In this document: positions 1 through 8,674 of the stretch, one piece after another
How the letters are laid out: each line of letters opens with the position of its first letter
Position numbering within the stretch: the first letter of the stretch is position 1
Origin: Clostridia bacterium
GTDB taxonomy: Bacteria; Bacillota; Clostridia; Lachnospirales; Lachnospiraceae
Reading direction: 5' to 3'
Assembly (NCBI GenBank): GCA_026000755.1
Contig: BNZC01000002.1
Location: 1-64,000, forward strand
DNA: 64,000 nt
Made by a program: the position numbers and the translations under genes
Notes under the pieces: model-generated
Databases searched by the model: none
What the model was told of the DNA's origin: nothing
The model's input: the letters and a program-made list of their open reading frames with translations, nothing else

Positions 1-132
1 CTTAATACGTTCACGAACTCAAAAATACCAAAATTCGTTTTGGCAAGCAGTGTCAGATGACTGCATATCCCTATCGGAATATGCGTTCCTCTGACGCTTG
101 TTGGGGGCTGACCGACCCCAAACCCCTGCTAA

Positions 133-160
133 AATCGGCGGACAAGCCGCCCGATTTTTT
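133..160 (+). terminator. Probable intrinsic terminator
   Basis: An imperfect hairpin (ATCGG-CGG paired with CCG-C-CCGAT around ACAAG) is followed by six T residues. It lies outside any convincing gene, downstream of the end of the relaxase fragment on the other strand. It probably belongs to a plus-strand gene that ends left of the window. Confidence 0.45.
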
Positions 161-219
161 AATCCCGCTCTGCGGTCTGCTTTGACGGCTTCGCCGCTGT
201 GCGGAAAGAAAAAATGAAA

Positions 220-608
220 TCACTTTGCTCCATAATCATGGGGATTTTGAGGTCTTTTTTGTTCCTCTTTGCCGAAATAGTGTCCGTCATCGGCAATGCC
301 AAGTATATGGCGGGCGTTCGCCTCTGCCGTTCCAAGCGTAACGTATTTTTCTTTCAGTTCCTTATACCCTTTGTACAGGGATTTTCGTTCGCTATCAAGC
401 GTCGCCCATTCTTGTTTCAACGATGCAATTGACGGCAACTTCCCACCAAGATGCAAGGAATCAAAATGCTGTTTCGCCGCTTTGTGAAGTGTGATGTTTG
501 AACGGTTATCCTCGAAAAATACTGCTTTCTTTTTTGTATTTTTGATTTCAACATAAGCCTTATGGACAGAGCGGGTTTTGCTGTAGATACCGATTTGTTT
601 TTGCAGTT
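220..608 (-). pseudogene. Relaxase/mobilisation protein, C-terminal fragment
   Basis: Reading the minus strand, one open frame runs from a stop near 608 to the stop at 220, about 128 codons, with no convincing start. The peptide contains NITLHKAAKQHF, ATLDSERKSLYKGYKELKEK and NARHILGIADD. This resembles the charged coiled-coil tail of MobA/VirD2-like relaxases carried by clostridial integrative conjugative elements (family recalled, not searched). The N-terminal catalytic HxH part is missing, and the frame meets a stop exactly where the head-to-head neighbour (627, plus strand) begins. I read it as a relic of a mobile element cut by recombination. The family call is moderate; the truncation is seen directly. 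Confidence 0.55.
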
Positions 609-626
609 CACGGAAACCACGTCAAG

Positions 627-1226
627 ATGAACGGTTTTGCAATTCCGTTCAAAATGAAAGATGATGTAATTACTTTCGTAAACGATGACGAAGAAAAAAT
701 GACAGGGATTTATGACAAAGAATCCGATAGTGTTATAATTAGCGGAGTGGAATATAAAAAAATAAAGTCTTCCACCGGAGGAATTCTTTCAAATGCGCCG
801 AGTGACGAAACTACCGTAAACACGAATGTGCCAAACTCAGTACCGTCAGAGGAGTCTGAAACCGCAAACACGAATGATGCTAATGAACCAGGCGGTGTTT
901 TCTCGCCACAAGATGTGTCAGATGAAACAATTAAGTCTATAAAAACATACCCGGATTATTTGGCAATGTATAGAAAAATTATAGAAGATTATTTTGCTAA
1001 TTATGAATTAGCAGTCAAAGGCACGTTGCTTTATAGCGAAGAAAATTTCGCTTCTATGAAACAGCAATACGATGACGCCTTCGAAAGCCAGAAGAAAATG
1101 TATGAAAGTTTTGGAAACGCTCCGTTAATGGGCAAAGATTCGCTCGTTGACTTCTTAATATCGTATCGTGATGGTCTGAAAGAAGTTACAGATGGATTTG
1201 AGGAAACTTTGAAAAGTTTGAAATAA
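627..1226 (+). CDS. Hypothetical protein, probably 5'-truncated
   Basis: This 199-residue protein is hydrophilic and I do not recognise the family. Residues 1-50 have the look of a beta-strand repeat found in small lipoproteins (VITFVNDDEEKMTGIYD). Residues about 50-100 form a low-complexity T/N/S/E linker, and the rest is helical and acidic. There is no signal peptide, although this architecture usually sits in secreted lipoproteins, and no good ribosome binding site precedes ATG 627. The frame starts beside the broken relaxase, so the true N-terminus may have been lost at that junction. Confidence 0.5.
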   Translation: MNGFAIPFKMKDDVITFVNDDEEKMTGIYDKESDSVIISGVEYKKIKSSTGGILSNAPSDETTVNTNVPNSVPSEESETANTNDANEPGGVFSPQDVSDETIKSIKTYPDYLAMYRKIIEDYFANYELAVKGTLLYSEENFASMKQQYDDAFESQKKMYESFGNAPLMGKDSLVDFLISYRDGLKEVTDGFEETLKSLK

Positions 1227-1338
1227 GGGATTATGCGACATGGTACTGATTGAAGCGGTAAAATACACTGTTTCCTCGGAGGTAACTGAATGAAGCAGTG
1301 AGCGAAGTCTCCTAAAAGAAAGGTAAGGGTATACTATC

Positions 1339-1737
1339 ATGAAAAAAACGGCTGCTGTTTTTGTTTTTATATCAGCTATTATATCAATAGTAAGCACCTT
1401 TCTTCCAAGAAATGCACCTTTGGTTGAAACTATACAGTATATTGGAGGATTCTACGGTTTTCTCGAAAAAGCCGTCATAGGTATTGGTGCAGTTTCGGCT
1501 ATTTTCGCTTTGATAACTCTTGTGACAAGTAAAATCAAAAAGCTTACAGGTGTTTTCAGCTTGATTTGCAGTCTGATTATCGGAGTTTTTGCGGTTTTGC
1601 TTACACGCATGGATGTAGTTGCATTGGGAGTTGGCATTGGAATCAGCAACATAGTTCTGATTATCGGTGTGGTAGCTTTGTTCGTATCATCAATAATATT
1701 ATTGGCGACGAAACAAGAGACTCTACTGGTAAAGTAG
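1339..1737 (+). CDS. Small integral membrane protein, unknown function
   Basis: The 132-residue protein has four hydrophobic segments (about residues 5-22, 44-64, 70-90 and 97-122) joined by short basic loops (SKIKK), so it should be an inner-membrane protein. No family is recognised. The start is supported by a purine-rich stretch (AAAGGTAAGG) about 10 bases upstream. It lies 55 bases before the DUF4190-like gene, and the two may be co-transcribed. Function cannot be inferred. Confidence 0.6.
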   Translation: MKKTAAVFVFISAIISIVSTFLPRNAPLVETIQYIGGFYGFLEKAVIGIGAVSAIFALITLVTSKIKKLTGVFSLICSLIIGVFAVLLTRMDVVALGVGIGISNIVLIIGVVALFVSSIILLATKQETLLVK

Positions 1738-1792
1738 TTGAAAAAGATTTACGATAAATAACACTTTTTGAGAAAAAATGAGGAGGAAAATC

Positions 1793-2071
1793 ATGAACAA
1801 CGAAGTTCCCGGAAAAGGAAAATCAATTGCATCGCTTGTACTTGGTATATGCGCACTGGTAGTTCCCTACGGCGGAATTGTCTTGGCTATAGTCGGTTTG
1901 GTTTTGGGTGCATCAGCAAAAAAAGATGCGGCTACTGTTGGTCAAACCAATGGAATGGCTACTGCCGGACTCGTTCTCAGTATTATCGCATTGGCATGGG
2001 CTGTACTGCTTGTCGTCCTATGCTCAGGTACACTTTGTGCGCTCGGGACAATCGGTAGCATGTATTATTGA
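1793..2071 (+). CDS. DUF4190-like small membrane protein
   Basis: The 92-residue protein has two hydrophobic hairpins. The pattern GKSIASLVLGICALV, then GIVLAIVGLVLG, then NGMATAGLVLSIIAL matches the DUF4190 domain common in Firmicutes, whose role is unknown. The start at ATG 1793 was chosen because AGGAGG lies 7 bases upstream; an earlier in-frame ATG at 1778 lacks such a site. A zinc-ribbon domain is often fused to DUF4190 but is absent here. Confidence 0.65.
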   Translation: MNNEVPGKGKSIASLVLGICALVVPYGGIVLAIVGLVLGASAKKDAATVGQTNGMATAGLVLSIIALAWAVLLVVLCSGTLCALGTIGSMYY

Positions 2072-2136
2072 TACTAAATCACAATTTGTAGTGTGGAATG
2101 TGACTCACTCCGCACTACAAATGATTGGGGCAATTT

Positions 2137-2958
2137 GTGAATCCATTTATAAAGGTATTTGGGTTTCGACTTGGAACCTACGGCGTAATGATGTTGTCGG
2201 GATTTATAGTTGCATTCCTTGTGGTCGTGCTGTTGGCAAAACACAAAGGGAAAGCGAACTATTCTGACTGCACATATGTGTTTCTGTACAGCGTTGCTTT
2301 TGCTATTGCCGGTACAGTTCTTTTTCGGACACTGACAAAACTACCGTTCGTATTTTTGAATATTGAGTTTTGGAAAAAGGAAACGGTGGAACAGTTCTTC
2401 ACATACTTATTTGGTGAGTATGTGTTTTATGGTGGCTTGCTCGGTGGTTTATTGGGGATTTATATATTCACTCGAAAATATAAGCTATCCACAATGCAGT
2501 ATTTGGATTTATTTGCTGCTCCTGTGGCATTTGCTCATGCGCTCGGAAGAATAGGCTGTTATTTCGGTGGCTGCTGCTACGGTACCGAAGTGACAGCAAA
2601 CAACCCCCTTGCGATAATATACCCGGACTATTCTTTGGTGGCTCCTCCCGGAATACCTTTGCTGAATATTCCTATTATAGAATCTGCATTTTTGTTCCTA
2701 CTCGGCGGTGTTTTGACTGTCCTATTTATTCGCAGCAAACAAACGGGACTTTGTGTAGCAACCTATTTATTGGCATATTCTGTATGGAGGTTTATTATAG
2801 AGTTTTTCAGAGGTGATTTCGTTCGCGGAAAATTCGGGATATTTTCCACCTCACAGTATGTGTCGTTGGCAATTTTTATAGTTGTCGTTTTATTCATCAC
2901 TATAAAATTTTACCACAACAAAAAAAATCCAACCACAAAAGGAGAAGCAGTTCTTTAG
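2137..2958 (+). CDS. Lgt-family prolipoprotein diacylglyceryl transferase paralogue
   Basis: The 273-residue polytopic membrane protein has the Lgt outline: an N-terminal NPF..FG....YGVM segment, repeated hydrophobic segments, the HALGRIGCYFGGCCYG core, and a C-terminal YSVWRFIIEFFRGD block. Lgt transfers diacylglycerol from phosphatidylglycerol to the lipobox cysteine of lipoproteins. The canonical core is GRxGNF(I/F)N; here Asn is replaced by Cys and a CC pair follows, typical of a divergent branch, so substrate and activity are uncertain. The frame opens at TTG 2125, but GTG 2137 gives the usual N-terminus. It sits among accessory genes, so it is probably not the housekeeping copy. Confidence 0.7.
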   Translation: MNPFIKVFGFRLGTYGVMMLSGFIVAFLVVVLLAKHKGKANYSDCTYVFLYSVAFAIAGTVLFRTLTKLPFVFLNIEFWKKETVEQFFTYLFGEYVFYGGLLGGLLGIYIFTRKYKLSTMQYLDLFAAPVAFAHALGRIGCYFGGCCYGTEVTANNPLAIIYPDYSLVAPPGIPLLNIPIIESAFLFLLGGVLTVLFIRSKQTGLCVATYLLAYSVWRFIIEFFRGDFVRGKFGIFSTSQYVSLAIFIVVVLFITIKFYHNKKNPTTKGEAVL

Positions 2959-3123
2959 ACAAAGATACGCCTATTAACGATATAGATGTGAAAAAATGTC
3001 TGATGTTTATAGAAGATAGTTTCTTGGATTGAAAAGAATATTTCCAATCTATATCATAAAAAAGAATAAGTCCATAGCCTGTTTTAATTGGCGATAAACT
3101 TATTATACAAGGAGAAATTGAGA

Positions 3124-3918
3124 ATGAAAAAAGCATTTAATGTGATAGTTTTTATACTTGCATTTGCGGGGATTATTTATGGTGTCCATGGAATAATAAA
3201 AAACATCGCCAACGCATATACCACACCCTCAATGCCAACGTCCACGGCACCAACGTCCACGACTACGGAAGCGGAAATAGTTGATTGTGCTGTGATTACA
3301 ACCGATTATGAATATAACGAATTAGCGGCAGATAAGCAATGGAAAAATAAAAAAGTTATCGTTTGGGGAACGGCGATAGAAGTAGATACTTCGATTTTTG
3401 GTTCCGAGTATTATTTGAATTTTGGAACGGGAGCCACATATTCTTGGGCTAATGTATCTGCTTATGGTATCAGCAAAGATACACTTGCAGAGATTAAAAA
3501 GGGTGATTTTGTGGCTGTTCAAGGAACAATCAGCGACGGTGGCGATTTAGGCATTACAATGAAAAACTGCGAAGTTGTGCAACTTGGATCTATCGGAGCT
3601 ATTTCTGATAAGATTGCAGAGGAAAAAATTGCATATCAACAAACTCTTGAACCGGTTATTTTGGATGGTCGTGCGGACGAGTATGTAGCAGGGGTTGATT
3701 TCCCATATGGATTGTATAACATTGAGGCTATGGACGGACAGCTCATGATTATAATCTATAATGCCGGTGAAACAGTAAGTGAGTACATGTCCGAAAAGTC
3801 AAACCCCTATCTTGATTTCAAGCAAAAACTAGAAAATGTAGATATTCGTTGCGGTGCGAAAATAATGTTAAGCAGTATGGAAAATGCGTCTGTTCAACTT
3901 GTTCCGATGACTAACTAA
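3124..3918 (+). CDS. Membrane-anchored tRNA_anti-like (OB-fold) protein
   Basis: This 264-residue protein has one N-terminal membrane segment (residues about 4-26), then a Thr/Pro linker (TSTAPTSTTTEAE). A domain follows with the pattern NELAADKQWKNKKVIVWGTA and GDFVAVQGTISDG. That matches tRNA_anti-like proteins: a predicted OB-fold in secreted or membrane proteins whose ligand is unknown. The last 100 residues are unassigned. ATG 3124 was chosen because AAGGAGA precedes it by 9 bases; the frame extends to 3088 without a site. Confidence 0.65.
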   Translation: MKKAFNVIVFILAFAGIIYGVHGIIKNIANAYTTPSMPTSTAPTSTTTEAEIVDCAVITTDYEYNELAADKQWKNKKVIVWGTAIEVDTSIFGSEYYLNFGTGATYSWANVSAYGISKDTLAEIKKGDFVAVQGTISDGGDLGITMKNCEVVQLGSIGAISDKIAEEKIAYQQTLEPVILDGRADEYVAGVDFPYGLYNIEAMDGQLMIIIYNAGETVSEYMSEKSNPYLDFKQKLENVDIRCGAKIMLSSMENASVQLVPMTN

Positions 3919-3927
3919 GCGGTAGAA

Positions 3928-5017
3928 TGAGATTTTTCAAGTTGAACCGCCTATTTATGCGTCGCAATACCCCTATAACTACCAGCAATCGCTACTTAAT
4001 CAGCCTACTAATTTTGCACCACGGTCACAGTCGAAGAAGAAATTAAGCGTATTTGGAATAATGAGCATTCCGTTGGCACTTTTTTCTTCTGTAGGTTTTG
4101 TTATCAATATTGTTGTTGGTTTTATCTTTATTGCGATAGTGTTGGCATTTGTTGTGCTGGCGTTTAGAAAAAAAGGATACGCAAAGGTGGACACAAGTTG
4201 TTGGCTTGTGTTTAGCAGCTTTTGTGCTTTTGTCAGGATTTTCCATTCTCTACGAATAAAACGATTACCGAAAATATTACCAATAAAATTACGATTAGCG
4301 GCATTGACGAAACATCAACACCACTTGCAACCTTTTAATATGAGAGTTTCGCATAAGAAAAGCATGAGTTCAGCTAAATACACAATCATTACCGAACTAA
4401 AAAAGACAAGTGATGAACCAGATGAAAGTTGTTTTGCTTTTGATATTATCTTTATTGATGCAAACGGTAAATACATAGAAACCAAAGAAGTAAACCTCAT
4501 GCCTGTTTTTTGGGGTAATGATGTCTACAAATCACTTTCAAAAGATGATACCCTGCATTTTGCAAATTTATTATTAAAGTTTGCTCCAGATAACGCAGAT
4601 GTCAATGCACTATTGGAAAAAGCAATAACGCTTTATGAGCAAGAGAAAGTTAACGGTGCAACGCAAACAAGTAAACCCGATGCCCAATCAATAGAAAAAA
4701 TCACCACACAAACGCCAGTTGAAGCGGAAGATACGCTATTATTTACACAAGAGGAATTTGATAAATTATATCAAGAAACATATGATGGAGCCGTAAACTA
4801 CCATGGCATGAGGGAAAGTGCGAAAGCACGACTTGTAGTTGTTGGTAAAAATTGCATAAAGGAAGTTCAAAAAGTATTGATAACACTTGACTATAAAACG
4901 GATTTAACCAAATATCTTGTTAGTGACAAGGTGTATAAGAAATATAGTCGTGAAAATCTTGATTTTATGAATGATGCGTTGACACGGAACTATATTATCA
5001 GTATCTCTCTGCAATGA
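3928..5017 (+). pseudogene. Degenerate membrane protein gene with frameshifts
   Basis: The open frame from 3928 reads a Q/N/Y-rich stretch (YPYNYQQSLLNQ), then SQSKKK and a long hydrophobic hairpin. That is the usual middle of zinc-ribbon membrane proteins, but the N-terminal zinc ribbon is gone. Near 4195-4330 the sensible reading changes frame: a second membrane segment (VGLCLAAFVLLSG) and TENITNKITISGI are found in the other two plus frames, each ending in a stop. The frame then continues to 5017 as an acidic soluble region with no recognised domain. I read this as a decayed gene or two fused remnants. An alternative is that a shorter gene starts near 4340. Confidence 0.45.
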
Positions 5018-5220
5018 TTCAGGTTGCAAACGAAGGAAATCAAACGTAGATAGAATATGCTGCTTTATTTGCGCCTGCAACTAAGGCAATTGATGACCGA
5101 ATGCAGAAGTACAACGAATGGTTTTATGATATGCGTCACAATCCTAAAAGTGATGATGATATTATCGTTCTCACCACATTTGATGCAACTTTTGATATGG
5201 CGACAGGTAAGATAGAATAA
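5014..5220 (+). pseudogene. Small remnant with internal stop
   Basis: An ATG at 5014 overlaps the preceding stop as ATGA. The frame hits TAG after 11 codons, then stays open and protein-like (ATKAIDDRMQKYNEWFYDMR) to a stop at 5220. It looks like the tail of an unknown gene inactivated by a nonsense change and coupled to the decayed gene upstream. Confidence 0.4.
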
Positions 5221-5271
5221 TTTTTCTATTGTTTATAGGAGAGGAGAACAAGTTGTTTGGGGGTATATAAT

Positions 5272-6123
5272 ATGAGTGAGTCTGAAGAATATAAAAACTG
5301 GTTAGAAAAAAATCTGTGCGAGTTTATAAATGAAAACGAAGAAATTTCGAACAAAGCTGTAGAATCGTTTCGAACTAAAAATCATTTAGGTGACCCTCGC
5401 GTTCAGATGTTCGGTTACCGACAATATTGCCCACCAAAACTATATAAATACAGAGCTTTTGATAAATATTGGGTGCATTGGATAGGTGGAAATATCCGCC
5501 TAAATCACCCAAATAAATGGAACGATTTGAGCGATTCGCTTTGTACTGTGCCAAAGGAAACAGACAAAAACGAAGATGCTGAAAAGCTTCGGGAAATGTA
5601 TAGGAAAAACAGAACAGCGTGTTGCTTTAGCGAGAGCTATTCTAATATGCCAATGTGGAGTTTCTATTCAAGAGAGCATACGGGTTTTGTTGTTGAATAC
5701 AACTTTCGTGATTTGCCCGGAAACGGACGCAAACATTATCCTTTTTTCATTCAACCAATTATTTATAATGATATCAAATTCCCCGTGGATTTGCTTTGCA
5801 AATATTTATCTGAAGACAAACATCGAGTAATACTCCCTCCATACCCGCTATTAGTGAAAAGCAAGGAATGGGCGTATGAGCAAGAATGGCGAATGATTGG
5901 TGAGGTAATTAATCACAAGGATGAACTGCATTGCGATTTGGTGAACGAATATCCTGATGCAAAAGAATATGTTAAAGGAATCTATTTTGGGATAAAAACA
6001 GATGAAGCAATAATAGAAAAAGCAAAAGAACTATTGGAATCATATTATCCTGAGAAGATGCCGGATTTATATAAAATGGAAATGAATCCCTATGAAAACA
6101 AATTGAGGTGTACTCCATTGTAA
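5272..6123 (+). CDS. DUF2971 domain protein
   Basis: The 283-residue soluble protein has the DUF2971 pattern: PPKLYKYRAF near residue 45, then RLNHPNKWND, then CCFSESYSNMPMWSFYSREH, HTGFVVEY and a late YEQEWRM. This family occurs patchily in bacterial genomic islands, often beside mobile elements or defence genes, and its function is unknown. ATG 5272 is preceded by GGGGG 9 bases upstream; TTG 5257 with GGAGAGGAG further upstream is an alternative start. Its A+T-rich codon use fits the acquired region rather than the core genes after 9.6 kb. Confidence 0.7.
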   Translation: MSESEEYKNWLEKNLCEFINENEEISNKAVESFRTKNHLGDPRVQMFGYRQYCPPKLYKYRAFDKYWVHWIGGNIRLNHPNKWNDLSDSLCTVPKETDKNEDAEKLREMYRKNRTACCFSESYSNMPMWSFYSREHTGFVVEYNFRDLPGNGRKHYPFFIQPIIYNDIKFPVDLLCKYLSEDKHRVILPPYPLLVKSKEWAYEQEWRMIGEVINHKDELHCDLVNEYPDAKEYVKGIYFGIKTDEAIIEKAKELLESYYPEKMPDLYKMEMNPYENKLRCTPL

Positions 6124-6229
6124 TGGCGACAAAATGCGCCAGAAAGCAACTTAATTGAAATCAGCTATAACAAGCTGTGAAAACGGATGATTCTGTGAAG
6201 TACAAAGCCATGTTTTCGCGATTTTCTTG

Positions 6230-6258
6230 TTGACATTGACGGAAAATATTGTTAGAAT
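6230..6258 (+). promoter_or_regulatory. Sigma-A type promoter
   Basis: TTGACA (6230-6235), a 17-base spacer and TAGAAT (6253-6258) fit the housekeeping consensus. It points toward the broken transposase at 6690-6988, so it may be the promoter of that element before the palindromic element at 6496 intervened. Confidence 0.55.
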
Positions 6259-6495
6259 ATCAATAGTCAAGCAACTTTAAAGAACTTCAAAGTAGTACAC
6301 TTCTTCAAAGTCACCCCTCTCATCCGTTTTATGCGTTCATTCCTCTGCACGGCACGTATTTCCTGCATTCTTTTGCACTCTCCTTCTGTGTTCACCACAG
6401 ATTATAGAAGCAGAAAATCTTTCTGGCTTTACATCTATCTCATTTTACAGAGGATTTTGCAGGAGGTCATCTTGGCATAGCACCTTAGTACAGCA

Positions 6496-6665
6496 TGAAA
6501 ACGGCTACCCGCTCTGTCCTAAAAAAGAACCTTCGAGCGAAATGAAGGGAAGACCCTCCTTGCAGGAAGCCCGCTTTTGCTGACTGCAAGGCGCACTTGA
6601 AGGGGCTTGCCCGAAATGCTTTAAGCGAGGGATATTTTTTGGGGTAGAGCGGGTAGCCGTTTTCA
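6496..6665. mobile_element. MITE-like element with 20-bp perfect inverted ends
   Basis: The first 20 bases, TGAAAACGGCTACCCGCTCT, recur as a perfect reverse complement at 6646-6665, enclosing 130 bases without a gene. An inner AAAAAGAACCTTCGA and the end sequences recur in a shorter relative at 36024-36087. It lies between a good promoter (6230) and a transposase fragment (6690). No clear target duplication was found. Confidence 0.6.
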
Positions 6666-6689
6666 ACTACATAGAGTGGAGGAACAGAG

Positions 6690-6988
6690 TTTGTAAAGAA
6701 CAGCTATTGGCTAGGCGAATTAAAAAGCTATCTCAACAGGAAAAAGCCGCATGTTGTCTGCTATGGATTGCGACATAGTCTCAATCTGCGCACTTCAAGT
6801 AACAGAGTCGAGAAAGCCAACGATATGATTGTTGCACGAAGACAAAAACATAACGGCATGAGTTGGTCTTTTGATGGAAGTGGTGCACTTGCATGTATTA
6901 CCTGTTACTGTTAAATAATGAGGCAGAGTCATGGTTGCGTGAACGTACACTCTCTTTTGTGATGCCAAAAGAGGCAAGTGCTGCTTAA
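6690..6988 (+). pseudogene. Transposase C-terminal remnant, frameshifted
   Basis: Translation from about 6690 gives SYWLGELKSYL, GLRHSL and then RVEKANDMIVARRQKHNGMS and ALA, typical of the C-terminal end of a DDE transposase (possibly ISLre2/ISKra4-like; family not certain). A stop occurs near 6900, but the downstream frame continues convincingly as EAESWLRERTLSFVMPKEAS to a stop at 6986. One small frameshift therefore separates the two parts. The N-terminal two thirds are missing upstream of the palindromic element, so this is dead. Confidence 0.5.
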
Positions 6989-7048
6989 ACTCTGTTGGTC
7001 TCCAACCGCACAGGTATAAATTTGTAAGCGTCAAATACAGGCGCACAA

Positions 7049-7075
7049 AAACCCTCTCATCAATCCGAGAGGGTT
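7049..7075. terminator. Hairpin terminator inside the IS left end
   Basis: AACCCTCTC and GAGAGGGTT form a perfect 9-bp stem around ATCAATCC-type loop bases. T runs follow on the plus strand and a shorter one on the minus strand. It overlaps the stop codon of the transposase, so it can end the tnpC transcript and block read-through from outside. Confidence 0.65.
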
Positions 7076-8643
7076 CATTTTTTTGCTTTACAATCATTTG
7101 GCACATTCCAAGGCATCAGCCTGTCCAACTTTTCAAAATTGCCCGAAATGTCCCAATTAGGCGCATTTTTGAAAACATAGGTCAGATATTCATATGGGTT
7201 CAGCCCGTTTTCTTTTGCGGTTTCGATCATACTGAACAGAATCGCACTTGCTTTCGCTCCGCGCGGGGTATTCGCAAAAAGCCAGTTTTTTCTGCCGATA
7301 ACAAACGGTTTAATACTGCGCTCAGCGCGGTTGTTGCTAATCTCAAGTCTGCCGTCTTTAAGGTATCGCTCCAAATATTTGCGCTGATTTCGCACATAGA
7401 CAAGAGCAGCATGAAGTCCTGTTTTCGGTGGCGGGTTAATTGTTCCTACCCATTTGTAAAACTCGTCAAGAACAGGCTTCGATAACTCACGGCGTTTTTC
7501 ACAGCGTTCATTTGCGGTTAATTCAGCAAAATTGCGTTCAAGCGCAAACAACTTGTCGCAAAACTTTTTGCCCACCATTGCGACGGAATCTGCTTGGTCT
7601 TTTTTTGAAAGCCCTTTTAGTGCTTCGTCAAATTTTCGGCGGGCATGGGCAAAACACCCGACAATCTTGATATTGTCGGATAAATCGTGATACCCTTCGT
7701 ATCCGTCGACGTGAAGATAGCCACTGAAACTTTTGAGAAAAGCTTTCGGGTGTTCCGCTTTTCGGTCGGGCTGATACTCGTACAAAACAATCGAGTTGCC
7801 GGTGTCCCCGCTTGTCCGATACAGCCACATATAGGACTTGCTTTCGGCGGATTTGTTCGACTCGTGGAGGACCTGCAAGGTCGTTTCGTCAGCGTGAAGA
7901 ACTTTGCATGAACAAAGCATTTCCTTGAGTACGTCATAAACAGGCTCCAACCAGTCAAACGTCGCTTTAATCAGCCAGTTGGACATCGTTTGCCGTGATA
8001 AATTTATGCCCTGACGGTTCCAGTCCTGCTCCTGGCGGTAAAGTGGAACTGCCATCACAAATTTCTGTGTTGCAATATGTGCAATCGCCTCAGCCGACGC
8101 AAATCCACCCTTGACTACAGAATTAGAAACAGCAGCTTTCCTAATCGGAACGCCGCACTCGTCCTTCTCACAATCCCGGCAGCCATAGACATTGCGGACA
8201 TGTTCGATAATGACCGCTTTCGCCGGAATTAACTTTAGTTCACGGCGAAGCGTTTCTTTCCCGATGACGTGCAAATCACCTCCGCATTCGGGGCAAATCT
8301 GTTCTTCCTCGGGCAAGTCGTGTTCTATGACTTCAATCGGTAAATTATTTGGCAATTTACTCTGATTCACCATATTCTTGCGCTTGCGGAAATGTTGTTC
8401 TATCTCTACAAGTTCCGACTCCGGGACGAGAATATCCGACGCAATTTCCGCTTCGTTAAAGAGATTTAACTGCTCAAATTCGTTTTGTGTGCTTTTCTCC
8501 GAAGATGTACCAAAACGGCGATGCTGCGAAAGCCGAAACTGCTCCATCAGCCATTCGACTTTGGCGTTAAGTGCGGCGATGTGGGTACGAAAATTATCAT
8601 ATTCTGTTTTGGGAATCGTTACCGTTTCTATGTCGTTTTTCAT
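7075..8643 (-). CDS. tnpC: IS66 family transposase TnpC
   Basis: This 522-residue DDE transposase starts with a leucine-zipper-like helix (ALNAKVEWLMEQFRLSQHRR) and the FGTSSEK signature. A zinc-binding motif (CPECGG, then CRDC) follows, then the catalytic core with VLHADETTLQV, VGCFAHARRKFDEAL and LEISNNRAERSIKPFVIGRK. Length and motifs are complete, so it may be active. ATG 8643 was chosen as the usual family start. The open frame reaches TTG 8691, overlapping the accessory gene by 17 bases, so translational coupling is likely. Confidence 0.9.
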   Translation of the reverse strand: MKNDIETVTIPKTEYDNFRTHIAALNAKVEWLMEQFRLSQHRRFGTSSEKSTQNEFEQLNLFNEAEIASDILVPESELVEIEQHFRKRKNMVNQSKLPNNLPIEVIEHDLPEEEQICPECGGDLHVIGKETLRRELKLIPAKAVIIEHVRNVYGCRDCEKDECGVPIRKAAVSNSVVKGGFASAEAIAHIATQKFVMAVPLYRQEQDWNRQGINLSRQTMSNWLIKATFDWLEPVYDVLKEMLCSCKVLHADETTLQVLHESNKSAESKSYMWLYRTSGDTGNSIVLYEYQPDRKAEHPKAFLKSFSGYLHVDGYEGYHDLSDNIKIVGCFAHARRKFDEALKGLSKKDQADSVAMVGKKFCDKLFALERNFAELTANERCEKRRELSKPVLDEFYKWVGTINPPPKTGLHAALVYVRNQRKYLERYLKDGRLEISNNRAERSIKPFVIGRKNWLFANTPRGAKASAILFSMIETAKENGLNPYEYLTYVFKNAPNWDISGNFEKLDRLMPWNVPNDCKAKK

Positions 8644-8674
8644 AACTGAATCATACCATAAAATCTGCATAAAA

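Noticed and set aside
7687..7911. Plus-strand frames inside the transposase
   Set aside because: They mirror the tnpC coding sequence and have no start signals.
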